Positions 1 to 9,215 of a DNA stretch of 64,000 nt are shown here, piece by piece (position 1 is the first letter of the stretch; each line of letters opens with the position of its first letter). Below the pieces are notes generated by a model. It was not told where the DNA came from and ran no database searches. It saw nothing but the letters and a program-made list of their open reading frames with translations. A program made the translations under genes and the position numbers. The stretch is taken from NCBI GenBank assembly GCA_964384375.1, contig CAYLLN010000029.1:10775-74774 (forward strand), in the 5' to 3' direction. The stretch comes from CAYLLN01 sp964384375 (GTDB lineage Bacteria; Planctomycetota; Planctomycetia; Pirellulales; Pirellulaceae).

Positions 1-1935
1 CGCGTTGTCGAGCGGCTGGAAGAGCTTGTCACGGGCCCGCACGACGATCTCGACCGCCTGGTTTCCCGCGGCTGGCGAGGCACGCACCTCGGCCTCCACG
101 GGCTGTGGCACATCGGACACAAGCCAGCGGACCGTCTGCCGCCATGCCTTTTCGAGGTCGCTCTGCTTCGGGTCTTTGCGGCGCATGTCCCACCGCCAGA
201 GATCGCCGACAAGTAGAGCGCCGACCCGCCCGCGACCGAGCGGCTGTACGACGAGCGCCGGGCGGATCGTTTCGCTGCCGGCCGCTTGCACCTGCGCCAG
301 GACGCTCGCCCCCGGCTTAATCGAACTGAGCGGATTTACGGCGAGGAGCGGCGGCATCTCGGCCAGCCGGCGCTCTTCGTCGGGTTCCGTTGTGCGGACG
401 CGGACCCACGGTTGCAGCCACCCTTCGCGCGTGAGCGAGAGCCGCCAGCCACCCTCCGGCGGTGCGACCTGCCCCCGGTCGAGATAGACCGGCAGCATGT
501 CGCCGATCGGCGTCCGCTGGTAATTGCCCCCCTCGAACGAATCCTTGCCGCCGAGCATCAAGAGTCCGCCGCCGCGCTGACTCACGAACTGCTGCACGAG
601 CGACTGTTGATCCTGCGTGAAGAACGCTGCCTCCACGTCGTCAAAGATGATCGCGTGGTAGCGGTAAAGATCCTCCGCGTCCTTCGGAAAGCCGCCGCGC
701 AGTTCCTCGTCGTCGTCTGTCAACCTGAGCAACACCGGCTGATCGTACTGCTCGGCCGTGTCGTCCCCCTGATTGCTGAAGCCGCGAAAGAGCGGGTTGT
801 TCTGTTCGCCGCTCCGGCCGAGAAACGCAAACCGCGGCTCCTTCTTCGCAATCCGCACGAGGCCGACCAGCTTCAGCTCGTCGTCACCGTCGAGCGCCCG
901 CGCGAGAAACTTGTATTCCCAATTGGGCCGCCCGCCGACATAGAGCACGCGATACGGTCCGCCGCCCCGATCGACGGTCGCCAGGCGTCGGTTGTTCGCG
1001 AGCGTCGCTTCGGCCGAACGGGGCAGAGGGGCGCCGCTCGCCGCCTTCCGAGCGCCATCGAGCGATCGCTCCTCGCCCGCCAGGCATGCCTCGACGTGGT
1101 AGAAGCTGATTCCCGCCTGCTCCGGCTTGATGAGGAACCGCTGGGCAAGCGGCCGGCCGGCCGGCATTGCCGCCACTTCGCGCCGCTCAACCTCTTTGCC
1201 ACTTTCGTCGAGCACGCGGACGACGATGCTCTTGCCGGCGACTCCCTGACCGTCGATCTCCGCCGCGATCGTCACCGGGGCGGCATCGAAGTTCGTCTGG
1301 CTCACGCTCACGCGAGACACCGACAGATCGACGAGCGAATCCTCGCCTCCGAGCACCACCGGATACACCGGCGGCAGTCCCTGCCAGCTCGCATGCTCGG
1401 TGAGGTCCGTCGCGTTGCCGTCGGTAAAGACGAGAATGCCCGCCACCGGCTGACCGCGGAACCGATCGGCCAGCGAGCGGAGCGAACCGGCCAGGGCCGA
1501 GCCTTGCCCGTCGAAAGCGAATGTCTGATATTCCTTCACCGGCCGCAGGGCCGTGTCGAACGTGTACCGCCGCACATCGAAATCCTGACCCAGCCGCGTC
1601 AGCCACGGCGACGTTTCGGCCAGGCGAGCTTGCAGCGTTTGCCCGCGAGTCTGCCGGCTGCCGTCGGAAAGCTGCAAGCTGCGGCTCGTATCGGCGGCGA
1701 CGAGGAAGCGATTCACTCCCGGCTGCGGGCGCGTGCCGCGAAACATCGGCTCAACAAGACACACCGCGAGAGCAAGGATGCCGACGGTCTTGAGCGCCGC
1801 GGCGAGTCCGCGTACCCACGATGCCGACCGCACGCCGGCATAGGCCCAGACGAGCATCGCCAGCGCGCAGACCGCGAGCACGACCGCCAGCGGCAGCCAC
1901 GCCCGACCCGCGAAGGTGATTTCAGCCAACGTCAC
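1..1935 (-). CDS. VWA / glutamine-amidotransferase-like membrane protein (C-terminus cut by window edge)
   Basis: Open reading frame of 645 codons with no stop before base 1, so the C-terminus is missing. The N-terminus has two hydrophobic segments (about residues 11-32 and 44-62). A von Willebrand A-like region follows, with a MIDAS-type DTSRS motif at residues 82-86. Around residues 430-470 a GATase1-like segment contains 'RGGGLLMLGG'. This layout is typical of the large membrane proteins that close planctomycete Bat-like operons; the molecular role is unknown. The GTG start lies 10 bases after the TGA of the DUF4175 gene and has only a weak upstream GGAAAG. It is the last gene visible in the seven-gene minus-strand operon. 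Confidence 0.75.
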   Translation of the reverse strand, partial: MTLAEITFAGRAWLPLAVVLAVCALAMLVWAYAGVRSASWVRGLAAALKTVGILALAVCLVEPMFRGTRPQPGVNRFLVAADTSRSLQLSDGSRQTRGQTLQARLAETSPWLTRLGQDFDVRRYTFDTALRPVKEYQTFAFDGQGSALAGSLRSLADRFRGQPVAGILVFTDGNATDLTEHASWQGLPPVYPVVLGGEDSLVDLSVSRVSVSQTNFDAAPVTIAAEIDGQGVAGKSIVVRVLDESGKEVERREVAAMPAGRPLAQRFLIKPEQAGISFYHVEACLAGEERSLDGARKAASGAPLPRSAEATLANNRRLATVDRGGGPYRVLYVGGRPNWEYKFLARALDGDDELKLVGLVRIAKKEPRFAFLGRSGEQNNPLFRGFSNQGDDTAEQYDQPVLLRLTDDDEELRGGFPKDAEDLYRYHAIIFDDVEAAFFTQDQQSLVQQFVSQRGGGLLMLGGKDSFEGGNYQRTPIGDMLPVYLDRGQVAPPEGGWRLSLTREGWLQPWVRVRTTEPDEERRLAEMPPLLAVNPLSSIKPGASVLAQVQAAGSETIRPALVVQPLGRGRVGALLVGDLWRWDMRRKDPKQSDLEKAWRQTVRWLVSDVPQPVEAEVRASPAAGNQAVEIVVRARDKLFQPLDNA

Positions 1936-1945
1936 TTGCCAGTGC

Positions 1946-4900
1946 TCACTTTCCGGTACCTAGCCTTTCGTAGTACAGCCGCGTCTTCTCGCCGTATTGC
2001 GGCGGGACCGGATCGCGATCGAGCGGAACGGCCGCCTGTCGCGAGCCGCGCCGCACCAGCTCGTCGTTCACGCGATCGCGCAACTCGAAGAGCGGCCCCA
2101 AAACGTGCTGCTGCACGAGATCCCACTGCGGTTCGGCCGAATGCCGCTTGAACTCGGCCCGGATGCTGCGGGCCCGCTCGCGAATGCGGGCGGCCTCGGC
2201 CCGGAGCTCCGGATCATCGACCATCTCCTCCACGTCGCGAAGCCGGTCGGACCACTCGCGGAACTCCTCGCCGGTAAGCGGCGCGAACTCGCGGACCGCA
2301 GGATCGTCTGGATTGCCGTCGCGCTCGGCGCCGTCGGTTAAACGACGCCCGCCGCGCTGGCCGGTTTGGCCTGGCTGTCGCTCGCCTGTTTGTTGTTGTC
2401 CCGGCGAGCGGGAGGCGTCAGCCTCCCGATTGTTCGGCGCGCCGCGCTGACCTTCGCCTGGTTGGCGTCCACCCTGTTGGCCCGGCTGCTGTTCGCCCGG
2501 TTGCTGTTGCCCGCGTTGGCCCTGTTGTCCTTCTTGGCCCTGCTGACCGCGTTGCCCTTCTTGACCCGGTTGCTGCTGTCCGGGTTGACGTTGCCCCGGC
2601 TGTTGCTGGCCACGTTGGCCTTGTTGACCTCGTTGTCCTTCCTGGCCGCGTTGTCCTTCCTGGCCACGCTCTCCTTCTTGATTGGGCTGGCCTTCCTGGC
2701 CCGGCTGCTGCTCGCCTTGTTGGCCACGCTGACCTTCTTGTCCGGGCTGTTGCTCGCCAGGTTGGCGCTCACCTTGCTGCTGACCTGGACGCTGGCTCGG
2801 CTGTCGTTCCCCTTGTTGCTGACCCGGTTGTTGCTGTTCTCCAGGCTGACGCTGACCCGGTTGTTGCTGACCAGGCTGCTGCCCCTGCGGGTTGTTCCGC
2901 GCGACTTCTTCGTTCAACTCGCGAGACAGATTTTCCAGTTCTTCGCGGGCCCGCCGTAACGCTTCCGTCTCGTCGCCGAGCACCGCTTCGGCCGCCTGCT
3001 CGATCCCCTCGCGTAACTGGCGAATGCCGCGGCCGGCGGCTTCCTCTTGTTGGCGGGCGATGTCCGGCAGGCCCCGGCGAAGCGAACTCTCGGCCGCCTG
3101 CAGCGCTCGATCCAGATTCTGCTCCTGCGCCCCGCGGGCCGTTTCGTACAGTCGCTCCGACAACAGCGGCTCCGTATCGTTCGCTTCGTCGATCGTCTGC
3201 TGCATTTGCTGTTGCAGGTTCGTCAGCCGCTCGCGCTGCTGGGCCAGCTCCTCCGCCGTCCGCTCACGATCGTTCCCATCGGCCAGCGATCGTGGCGCTC
3301 CATTGCTCTTGCCTTTGCCGTTCTTGCTCTTGCTGCTGTCGCTCTTTCCTTGCGACTTCGCCTTTCCGGATTCTTCCTCACGCGGATCGTCGCCCGCTTC
3401 CTGAGCCGCCCGCTCCTGTGCTTCTCGCTCGGCCGGATCGGCCAGTTCCTGCGCAACTTGCTGCTGGCGCTCGTCGAGCTCGCGGGCCGCCTCACGCATC
3501 TCCCGCATCTGCTCGGAAAACTGGTTCGCGTTCCGGCGGCGGAATTCGTTCCGCAACTCCTCGAACTGTCGTTCGGCCCGCGTGCCCGTGGCGGCGGCCT
3601 GCGTGACGTTCTCCTGCTCGAGCGCTTCGGAGGCCCGTCGCGCATCCTCGCGGGCCTGCTCCAGCTCCTGACGTTCCTGGGTCATTCGTTCCTGGTTTTC
3701 CGGCTGCTCCATCCGCGATTGCAGCTCGTCCGTATCGGCCAGCACCTGCCGCTGCTCATCCTGCAGCCGTTTGAGCTGCCGGCGGATTTCCTCCTTTTGC
3801 TCCTCCGTCCGGGCTTCCTCCAGGGCCGCCTGCAACTCCTTCAGCCGCTCGTTCAGGTCGTGCTGCCGGCGGGCCAGTTCCCGCAGGCGGTTCAAGACCT
3901 GCCGGTCCTCGCGAGCCTCCGGCGTTTCTGGCTGCTGCTCTTGCGCGAGCCGCTGCGCCTCATACGGATTCTGCTCGCGATTGAGATCGAGCTGGTCGAG
4001 CTGCCGCTGCTGTTGTTGCGAGCGAGCCTGGCTTTGGCCGCGCTGCTGCTGTTGCTGCTGCTGGCGGACGACGCGATGCTCGCGGGCCCGCAGCTTGAGT
4101 AGTGCCTGATACGACGCCTGTTCGGCTGCCAATGCCGGCTGCAGCGGCTCGCGAGCGGGACCGTCGTGGGCGGCCTTGAGGTGCGTCACCGCCTGCTGCA
4201 TCGCCTCTAGAACCGCGGCTACGTGTTCCTGCGACTCTGCATCTTGCACTTGGCCGGCCAGCTGCGCCGCTTGTTCGAGCGCCGTCTCCTGCGATTGCAC
4301 GAGCTGCTCGGTGTCCGGCGCGAACTTGTCGGTCAGCGTCTTGCCGATCTCGCGGCGGATCACCTTCCAGGTCGCATTGATGATCTCCTTCTGAAGCTGT
4401 GCGAGCTGCTGCGCCTGCTGGGCGTTTTGTCCTTGCCCCTGCTGTTGTTGCTGTTGCTGCTGTTGTTGCCCGCCCGGCGGCTGCTCCCCTTGGCGGAAAA
4501 TCTCCTCAAAGTGCCGCACCTCGGCAAAGTACATGTCGCTCTCGACCCGCCGCGTCTGTCCGTCGGGGCCGATGTCCTCGGCCCACCAGTGATATGACAG
4601 CAGCTCGTCCGGCTCAGCTTTCAGCTCTTCCAGCCGCATGACGTGGGTCAGTTCGTGCTTCACCTTGCCGGCGGCCTTCTCACCCAGAACCACGTCCACC
4701 GGCGGCTCACCCGCGAGCGAGTACGACACGCCGTACCGCGAGACACCGAAATCGTCCCACGCGGTCGCCTTCGCTTCGATCTCTTCGAGCGGCGACGCCT
4801 CCAAGTCGCGGGCGGGAAACACCGGCTTCAAAGCCACCGGCTGGTTCGGCGTGACGTTGATCGTGAAGCTGGCCGGCTGCGTGTTCTTTCGCCCCGCGTC

Positions 4901-6019
4901 ATCGACTAGTTCCAGCGTCAGCTTGCGCGAGCGGTCGCAAGCGATTTTCGCTTCGTAAGTCGGTGCATCGCTCGCGGGGGTTACGGCAAGCTGAATCGGC
5001 TGGTTGCCTTTTTCCAGCAGCGTTGCCCGCGCGACCGGCTTGTTCAGCCGGCAGATGAGCGTCAGCTCGGTTCCTTCGACGACGCTCACCGTCCGCACGT
5101 CCTGCACCAGCCGCTCGGCCAGGCCCGTGTACTGCGGATAGACGAGCTTCGCATCGGCCCGCTCCAGACGCGGATACTCGAACACGGTGACGCGATACTC
5201 GGGCGAGATTTTCCCGGCCATTTCGACGCGGTAGGTCAGTGGCTCGCTGACCGCAGGAATGCTCTTGCCGAACAGCGGATCGTCGAGGGACCGCGACATG
5301 CCGAGGCGCGTTTCTTCCACGCCACTCGTCTCTGCCGCGGAACTCGTATAAACGAGTGTCGCTTCGCTTGGCACTTCGCCGGCCACGCGGGCCAAAACGA
5401 GCAGGCTCGTCCCTTTCTCGATCTCGGTATCCCCCGGTTCGACGGTCATGCTGAAGCCGCCGCTGCCGCCGACGGAGGGAAGCACGTTGGCAAGCGCCTC
5501 GACATTCGGCGCGCTGCCGGCCGCAAAGCCGATGGCGAAGAGCACGGCCACGAGGAGTGCAAAAGTCGCCGCGTTGGCGGCCATCGCCCACACAATGCGC
5601 CGCGTCGGCACGATCTCTTCCCAGTGCCGCCGCTGGGCGTGCGTGAGGGCTTGGTGAATCACATTTGCCTGCAAGTAGCCAAAGCGACCGTCGGGCAGGT
5701 CCGGCCGCTGCTCGACCGCGGCCAGGAGGCACGTCCGCAGCTCGGGAAACGCCGCCTCGATCTGCCGGGCGGTCCAAAGCGGATTCTGTCCCGCACGCAC
5801 CACCAGCCACACACCGGCAATCGCCAGACCGAGCGCGCCGAGAGCGAGGAGCGGAATGATCGCCAGCGAGCCGATGCTGATGCTCGATCGGAGCGCCAGC
5901 ACCGCCAGGCCGACTGCCGCGGCCACGAGCCACGCCGCCGCCAGCGCCTGCCAGAACCAGAGGTGCCGATAGCGGGCCGTCACCTTGTCGAGTTCGTCGA
6001 GCAACCGATGCTGAATCAT
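1946..6019 (-). CDS. DUF4175-like giant membrane/coiled-coil protein with Gln/Gly/Pro-rich tail
   Basis: 1357 residues. Hydrophobic segments lie within residues 20-75, followed by an extracytoplasmic beta-rich region. A long helical, charged Gln/Glu/Arg-rich region follows, with a ten-residue poly-Gln run near residue 520. Residues about 1040-1230 are an extreme low-complexity tract built from QPGQQ, GQRGQQ and GERQP-like units. A dispersed palindromic repeat is embedded there and is read as NNREADASRSPG. The ATG overlaps the stop of the upstream BatA-VWA gene by four bases (ATGA), so translation is coupled. DUF4175 proteins are known only as large partners in such operons. Envelope function is inferred from context. 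Confidence 0.8.
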   Translation of the reverse strand: MIQHRLLDELDKVTARYRHLWFWQALAAAWLVAAAVGLAVLALRSSISIGSLAIIPLLALGALGLAIAGVWLVVRAGQNPLWTARQIEAAFPELRTCLLAAVEQRPDLPDGRFGYLQANVIHQALTHAQRRHWEEIVPTRRIVWAMAANAATFALLVAVLFAIGFAAGSAPNVEALANVLPSVGGSGGFSMTVEPGDTEIEKGTSLLVLARVAGEVPSEATLVYTSSAAETSGVEETRLGMSRSLDDPLFGKSIPAVSEPLTYRVEMAGKISPEYRVTVFEYPRLERADAKLVYPQYTGLAERLVQDVRTVSVVEGTELTLICRLNKPVARATLLEKGNQPIQLAVTPASDAPTYEAKIACDRSRKLTLELVDDAGRKNTQPASFTINVTPNQPVALKPVFPARDLEASPLEEIEAKATAWDDFGVSRYGVSYSLAGEPPVDVVLGEKAAGKVKHELTHVMRLEELKAEPDELLSYHWWAEDIGPDGQTRRVESDMYFAEVRHFEEIFRQGEQPPGGQQQQQQQQQQGQGQNAQQAQQLAQLQKEIINATWKVIRREIGKTLTDKFAPDTEQLVQSQETALEQAAQLAGQVQDAESQEHVAAVLEAMQQAVTHLKAAHDGPAREPLQPALAAEQASYQALLKLRAREHRVVRQQQQQQQRGQSQARSQQQQRQLDQLDLNREQNPYEAQRLAQEQQPETPEAREDRQVLNRLRELARRQHDLNERLKELQAALEEARTEEQKEEIRRQLKRLQDEQRQVLADTDELQSRMEQPENQERMTQERQELEQAREDARRASEALEQENVTQAAATGTRAERQFEELRNEFRRRNANQFSEQMREMREAARELDERQQQVAQELADPAEREAQERAAQEAGDDPREEESGKAKSQGKSDSSKSKNGKGKSNGAPRSLADGNDRERTAEELAQQRERLTNLQQQMQQTIDEANDTEPLLSERLYETARGAQEQNLDRALQAAESSLRRGLPDIARQQEEAAGRGIRQLREGIEQAAEAVLGDETEALRRAREELENLSRELNEEVARNNPQGQQPGQQQPGQRQPGEQQQPGQQQGERQPSQRPGQQQGERQPGEQQPGQEGQRGQQGEQQPGQEGQPNQEGERGQEGQRGQEGQRGQQGQRGQQQPGQRQPGQQQPGQEGQRGQQGQEGQQGQRGQQQPGEQQPGQQGGRQPGEGQRGAPNNREADASRSPGQQQTGERQPGQTGQRGGRRLTDGAERDGNPDDPAVREFAPLTGEEFREWSDRLRDVEEMVDDPELRAEAARIRERARSIRAEFKRHSAEPQWDLVQQHVLGPLFELRDRVNDELVRRGSRQAAVPLDRDPVPPQYGEKTRLYYERLGTGK
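2403..2431 (-). repeat. Dispersed palindromic element, copy A, inside the DUF4175 gene
   Basis: On the minus strand the element reads AATCGGGAGGCTGAC, then GCCTCCCGCTCGCC. GGGAGG and CCTCCC form a six-base hairpin stem. It is translated in frame as part of NNREADASRSPG. A second copy lies in moeA at 40699-40730, differing by a few bases and read as NHREADTSRSPG. Confidence 0.7.
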
Positions 6020-8151
6020 GTCTGGCTCTCCACGGACATGGACTTTGTCGCTTCACTCTGGGCTGCCGTCGCCTGTCTGGCCGTTCGCCCCGCCCACCAG
6101 GTTTCGCCGATGAGCGCGCCGAGCACTGCAACGATCAACCACCGCCACACTTTCTGCTGGTCTTCCAGTTCCGTATCGCGCTTCTGCCGCTCGCGGGCGA
6201 GCTTCTCGTCGCGCGTCAGATCCTCCCCCATCCGCACGCCGAGCTGTTCGAGCTGCGTCAGATCGAGCGGTGTCGTATCGCTTTCCGTCGGACTCACGTT
6301 CACGGCGAACTGCACCTCGTCCGTTCCCGCTTGCAGGCGATACACGCCGGGCTGATCCGTTTGCGTGAACTGCCGCGTGCCGGCGGAGAGCTTTACGTCG
6401 CGGCCATCCGGTTTGCGGACGACAACTTTGGCCGCTTCGCTCGCGGGAATGGCGACCGCTTCGTTCACCAGGACGCTTTTGAGCGTGACCGAGCCGCCGG
6501 CTGCCAGATCCAACAGGCCGCCGACGAGCGGGACGAACTTGCTCGACAGGGCAAGCTGGCTATCGTCCGGCCGCCAGTTGGTTGCCAGGGCGATGATCCG
6601 CCCCTTGCCCAGCGGCTGCTCCAGAATCGCCGGATCGCCGTTGTCGAAGCGGGCGATGACGCCCGGGCCGTCGGTTGCGCCGGTCAACGTGAAATGCCGC
6701 CAAAAGAGAATCTTCGTGAAGTCGCTATACTTTGGATTCGCGAACGGCACGAAGAGGGGATGCGTGAAGTCGATCTCGCCGAGGAGGAGATACTCGTCGC
6801 TCTCGGCATCGGACGCTTTTTTCTCTGGCGCGAGCGTCAGGCCGTCGATCAGTGCGGGAATCGCCCCCGCTGCGGCATGCGATTCGGGAGCGATGACGAC
6901 CGTGCCCCCTTTCTCAGCCAGCGTCTTCAATTCGCTCGCCAGCGCCGCAGAAACCGGCCGCGTGACGACGGCAATCTCCGGCAATTTTTCGCCGAGCGTG
7001 TCACCCTCGGGCAGCGGCGTCACCTCGACCTGCCGCAAGGGATCGCCGTCCACCGCCAGACGCAGGTAATACTGCATCCCACCGGCATCGCCCTCCTTGT
7101 CGGTGCCGATGTACGCCAACCGCACGGTTTGCTTTCGCGGCGGCACGACATAGTGGGCGTTGTCGAAATCGTGATCGTCCCCGGTGAGGCTCAACCGATC
7201 GGCCAACAGCGCCCCAGCCGGTCGCGGCAGCTTCACGACGCGGCTTTGGCCCGGCGGAACATAGACGGCAGCGGGAGTTGCGTCGCCGGAGGCTTTCTCG
7301 ATTGCCTTCCACGCCACAAAAAACTGATCGCCCGACGAACCGGCGGCATTCACGACACGGACCCGCGGAGCGGCATCCGGCGCGTCTTCATCGCTCGTGA
7401 GCAAGTGGGCGAAGGCGTTCGTCGGCTGCTTGATCGCCGCCTGCCGGGTAACGACGTGAACCTCTTGCGGCCACTCCAGCGATTGCAGCGCCTGCAGCTT
7501 GCTCCCCTTGGCGAAGTCGCTGACGACGACGATTTGCGGCTGGCCGAGCGAATGCCCGCCGTCAGCTGCGGCAGCGTCGGTGGATGCATCAAGCTCACTC
7601 GCCACGGCCGCCAGCGCCGCTCCCAAGTCGCCCGTCGCCCACGTCGGCGAAAGCGTCTTCAGTTGTGTCCGCACGAGGTCCGGCTTCGTCGCTGCAGCCG
7701 GCTCGCCGTCCTTCTCGAAGGGAACGAGCAACTCCAACCGGTCGCTGAAGACATAGAGCGCCACATCATCCTGCGGATTGAGTTGGCCTAGCTCCTTCTC
7801 CACGAGTGCCACCGACTGCTGCCAGAGGTCGGCCCTGCGGAGGCTCGCGCTATTGTCGATCAGGATTGCCACGCGGCGGCTGGGGAGGCTGCTCATCGAC
7901 AGCGTGTCCGCCTCGCGCAAGAACGGCCGGGCGAACGCAAACGCCAAGAGCGCGAGCGCCCCGAGCCGCAACAACAGCAGCAGAATCTGATCGAGCCGGC
8001 TGCGGCGCGTGAGCCGCGGCGGCGTGGGAGCCAGGAACATGAGCGAACTGAAGACCTGCCGCCCCTTCGGCGTTCGCCGCACGAGGTGCAGAATCAGCGG
8101 CACCGACAGCGCCGCCAGGCCGGCCAGATAGAGCGGAGCGAGGATCCCCAT
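6016..8151 (-). CDS. BatA-domain / VWA membrane protein
   Basis: 711 residues. The first 80 residues match the BatA N-terminal domain: a membrane helix at about 5-22, the RRTPKGRQVFSSLMFL stretch, and a second helix at about 55-75. A VWA-type domain follows with a DNSAS metal-binding motif at residues 99-103, then a long extracytoplasmic region and a C-terminal membrane helix (WLIVAVLGALIG). The frame is open upstream of this ATG, but the chosen start overlaps the stop of the DUF58 gene (TGATG) and gives the canonical BatA N-terminus, so the longer Arg-rich extension is rejected. The family works with MoxR ATPases in envelope stress or assembly; the substrate is unknown. Confidence 0.85.
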   Translation of the reverse strand: MGILAPLYLAGLAALSVPLILHLVRRTPKGRQVFSSLMFLAPTPPRLTRRSRLDQILLLLLRLGALALLAFAFARPFLREADTLSMSSLPSRRVAILIDNSASLRRADLWQQSVALVEKELGQLNPQDDVALYVFSDRLELLVPFEKDGEPAAATKPDLVRTQLKTLSPTWATGDLGAALAAVASELDASTDAAAADGGHSLGQPQIVVVSDFAKGSKLQALQSLEWPQEVHVVTRQAAIKQPTNAFAHLLTSDEDAPDAAPRVRVVNAAGSSGDQFFVAWKAIEKASGDATPAAVYVPPGQSRVVKLPRPAGALLADRLSLTGDDHDFDNAHYVVPPRKQTVRLAYIGTDKEGDAGGMQYYLRLAVDGDPLRQVEVTPLPEGDTLGEKLPEIAVVTRPVSAALASELKTLAEKGGTVVIAPESHAAAGAIPALIDGLTLAPEKKASDAESDEYLLLGEIDFTHPLFVPFANPKYSDFTKILFWRHFTLTGATDGPGVIARFDNGDPAILEQPLGKGRIIALATNWRPDDSQLALSSKFVPLVGGLLDLAAGGSVTLKSVLVNEAVAIPASEAAKVVVRKPDGRDVKLSAGTRQFTQTDQPGVYRLQAGTDEVQFAVNVSPTESDTTPLDLTQLEQLGVRMGEDLTRDEKLARERQKRDTELEDQQKVWRWLIVAVLGALIGETWWAGRTARQATAAQSEATKSMSVESQT

Positions 8152-9161
8152 CAGCGGGCTCCTCCCGCGCCCATCGGCCGCATCGCCTGTTTCCGCGCGA
8201 CCTGCCGGCCGCGCCGCATCCGGGCGCTCACCAGGTCGAACAGGGCCATCTCCAGCGGCTGGTTCGTCGCCAGGTCGTACAGATCGATCCCCAGCCGGCT
8301 GCACGTTTGCCCGAGGGCGGCACGGTGCTCGGCGAAACGCCGCTGATACTGCGAGCGGACGATTTCCGGATCGACGTACAGTTCGCGGCCGCTCTCCACG
8401 TCGTAGAACATGGCCGCCTTCTCGAACGGAAACTCCACCTCGGCCGGATCGAGGACGCGGATGACCACGACCTCGTGCCCGCGCGACCGCAGGTATCCCA
8501 GCCGCAGTTCGAGCGTTTCCACGGGCGCGAGCAGGTCGGAAATGAGCACGACGACTCCCCGCTTGCGGGCCGTCTTGGCGATTTGTTCGAGCGGAGCGGC
8601 CAGGTCGGTTGCCTCGCCGGCCGGCGCGCGTTCGAGACACATCATCAGCCGGTGCAAGTGGCCCGGACGAAAGCGGGCCGGCAGAAAATCACCGATCCCA
8701 GCGTCAAACGTCACGAGGCCCACCGCATCGCGCTGCAGCGAAAGGAAATAGGCGATCGTCGCGGCGGCGGTTTTGGCGTACTCCGCCTTGTCATATGCAA
8801 GCGATGTGTACCCCATCGACTTGGAAAGATCGACGAGCAGCCAGCACCGCAGGTTCGTCTCGTCCTCGAACCGCTTGATGTAGTAGCGGTCGGACCGGGC
8901 GAAGAGCCGCCAATCGAGATAGCGCAAGTCGTCGCCGGGGGAATACTGCCGGTACTCGGTGAACTCGACCGAAAAGCCGTGATAGGGGCTGCGATGCAGG
9001 CCGCTCAGGAATCCTTCGACGACGACCTTGGCCCGCAGTTCCAGGTTCTTGATCCGCATGAGGGCGGCTGGGTCAATGAGCGAAGCAGATCCCGCCCGCT
9101 GGGCAGAACCTTGCTGCGTCGTTCCGGCTCGTGATGGAAACCTGCCTGGCACGATCGACAT
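8151..9161 (-). CDS. DUF58 domain protein (MoxR partner)
   Basis: 336 residues, about the usual length. The family hallmark is clear around residues 58-90 (SPYHGFSVEFTEYRQYSPGD, then RYLDWR). A VWA-like DLSKS motif is at residues 111-115. DUF58 proteins are encoded next to MoxR ATPases and are thought to be their VWA-type partners. The ATG at 9161 sits only one base after a GAGG, so the in-frame GTG three codons downstream has better ribosome-site spacing and may be the true start. The stop overlaps the BatA-VWA start. Upstream, a 23-base hairpin separates it from moxR. Confidence 0.88.
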   Translation of the reverse strand: MSIVPGRFPSRAGTTQQGSAQRAGSASLIDPAALMRIKNLELRAKVVVEGFLSGLHRSPYHGFSVEFTEYRQYSPGDDLRYLDWRLFARSDRYYIKRFEDETNLRCWLLVDLSKSMGYTSLAYDKAEYAKTAAATIAYFLSLQRDAVGLVTFDAGIGDFLPARFRPGHLHRLMMCLERAPAGEATDLAAPLEQIAKTARKRGVVVLISDLLAPVETLELRLGYLRSRGHEVVVIRVLDPAEVEFPFEKAAMFYDVESGRELYVDPEIVRSQYQRRFAEHRAALGQTCSRLGIDLYDLATNQPLEMALFDLVSARMRRGRQVARKQAMRPMGAGGAR

Positions 9162-9192
9162 TCCTCAGTTGGCCCATTTCTCCCCAGACCGC

Positions 9193-9215
9193 GGTCCCTT
9201 CCGGCAGAAGGGACC
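9193..9215. other. Intra-operon hairpin between moxR and the DUF58 gene
   Basis: Perfect nine-base inverted repeat, GGTCCCTTC and GAAGGGACC, with loop CGGCA. It starts at the last base of the moxR stop codon. No T-run follows on the minus strand, so it is more likely an mRNA-processing or stability hairpin than a full terminator. Confidence 0.6.

Noticed and set aside
286..2151. 621-codon plus-strand open frame
   Set aside because: It is the antisense shadow of the VWA/GATase-like gene and the DUF4175 tail; composition is Arg/His-rich and shows no family motif, while the minus strand encodes a membrane/VWA protein in a coupled operon.
3047..4102. Leu-rich plus-strand frame resembling a membrane protein
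   Set aside because: It is antisense to the Gln/Glu-rich coiled-coil part of DUF4175; complementary Gln codons (CAG) read as Leu (CTG), which produces the false hydrophobic signal.
4899..6131. 410-codon minus-strand frame overlapping the start of DUF4175
   Set aside because: Arg/Gly-rich with no domains, and it overlaps two well-supported genes in another frame on the same strand.
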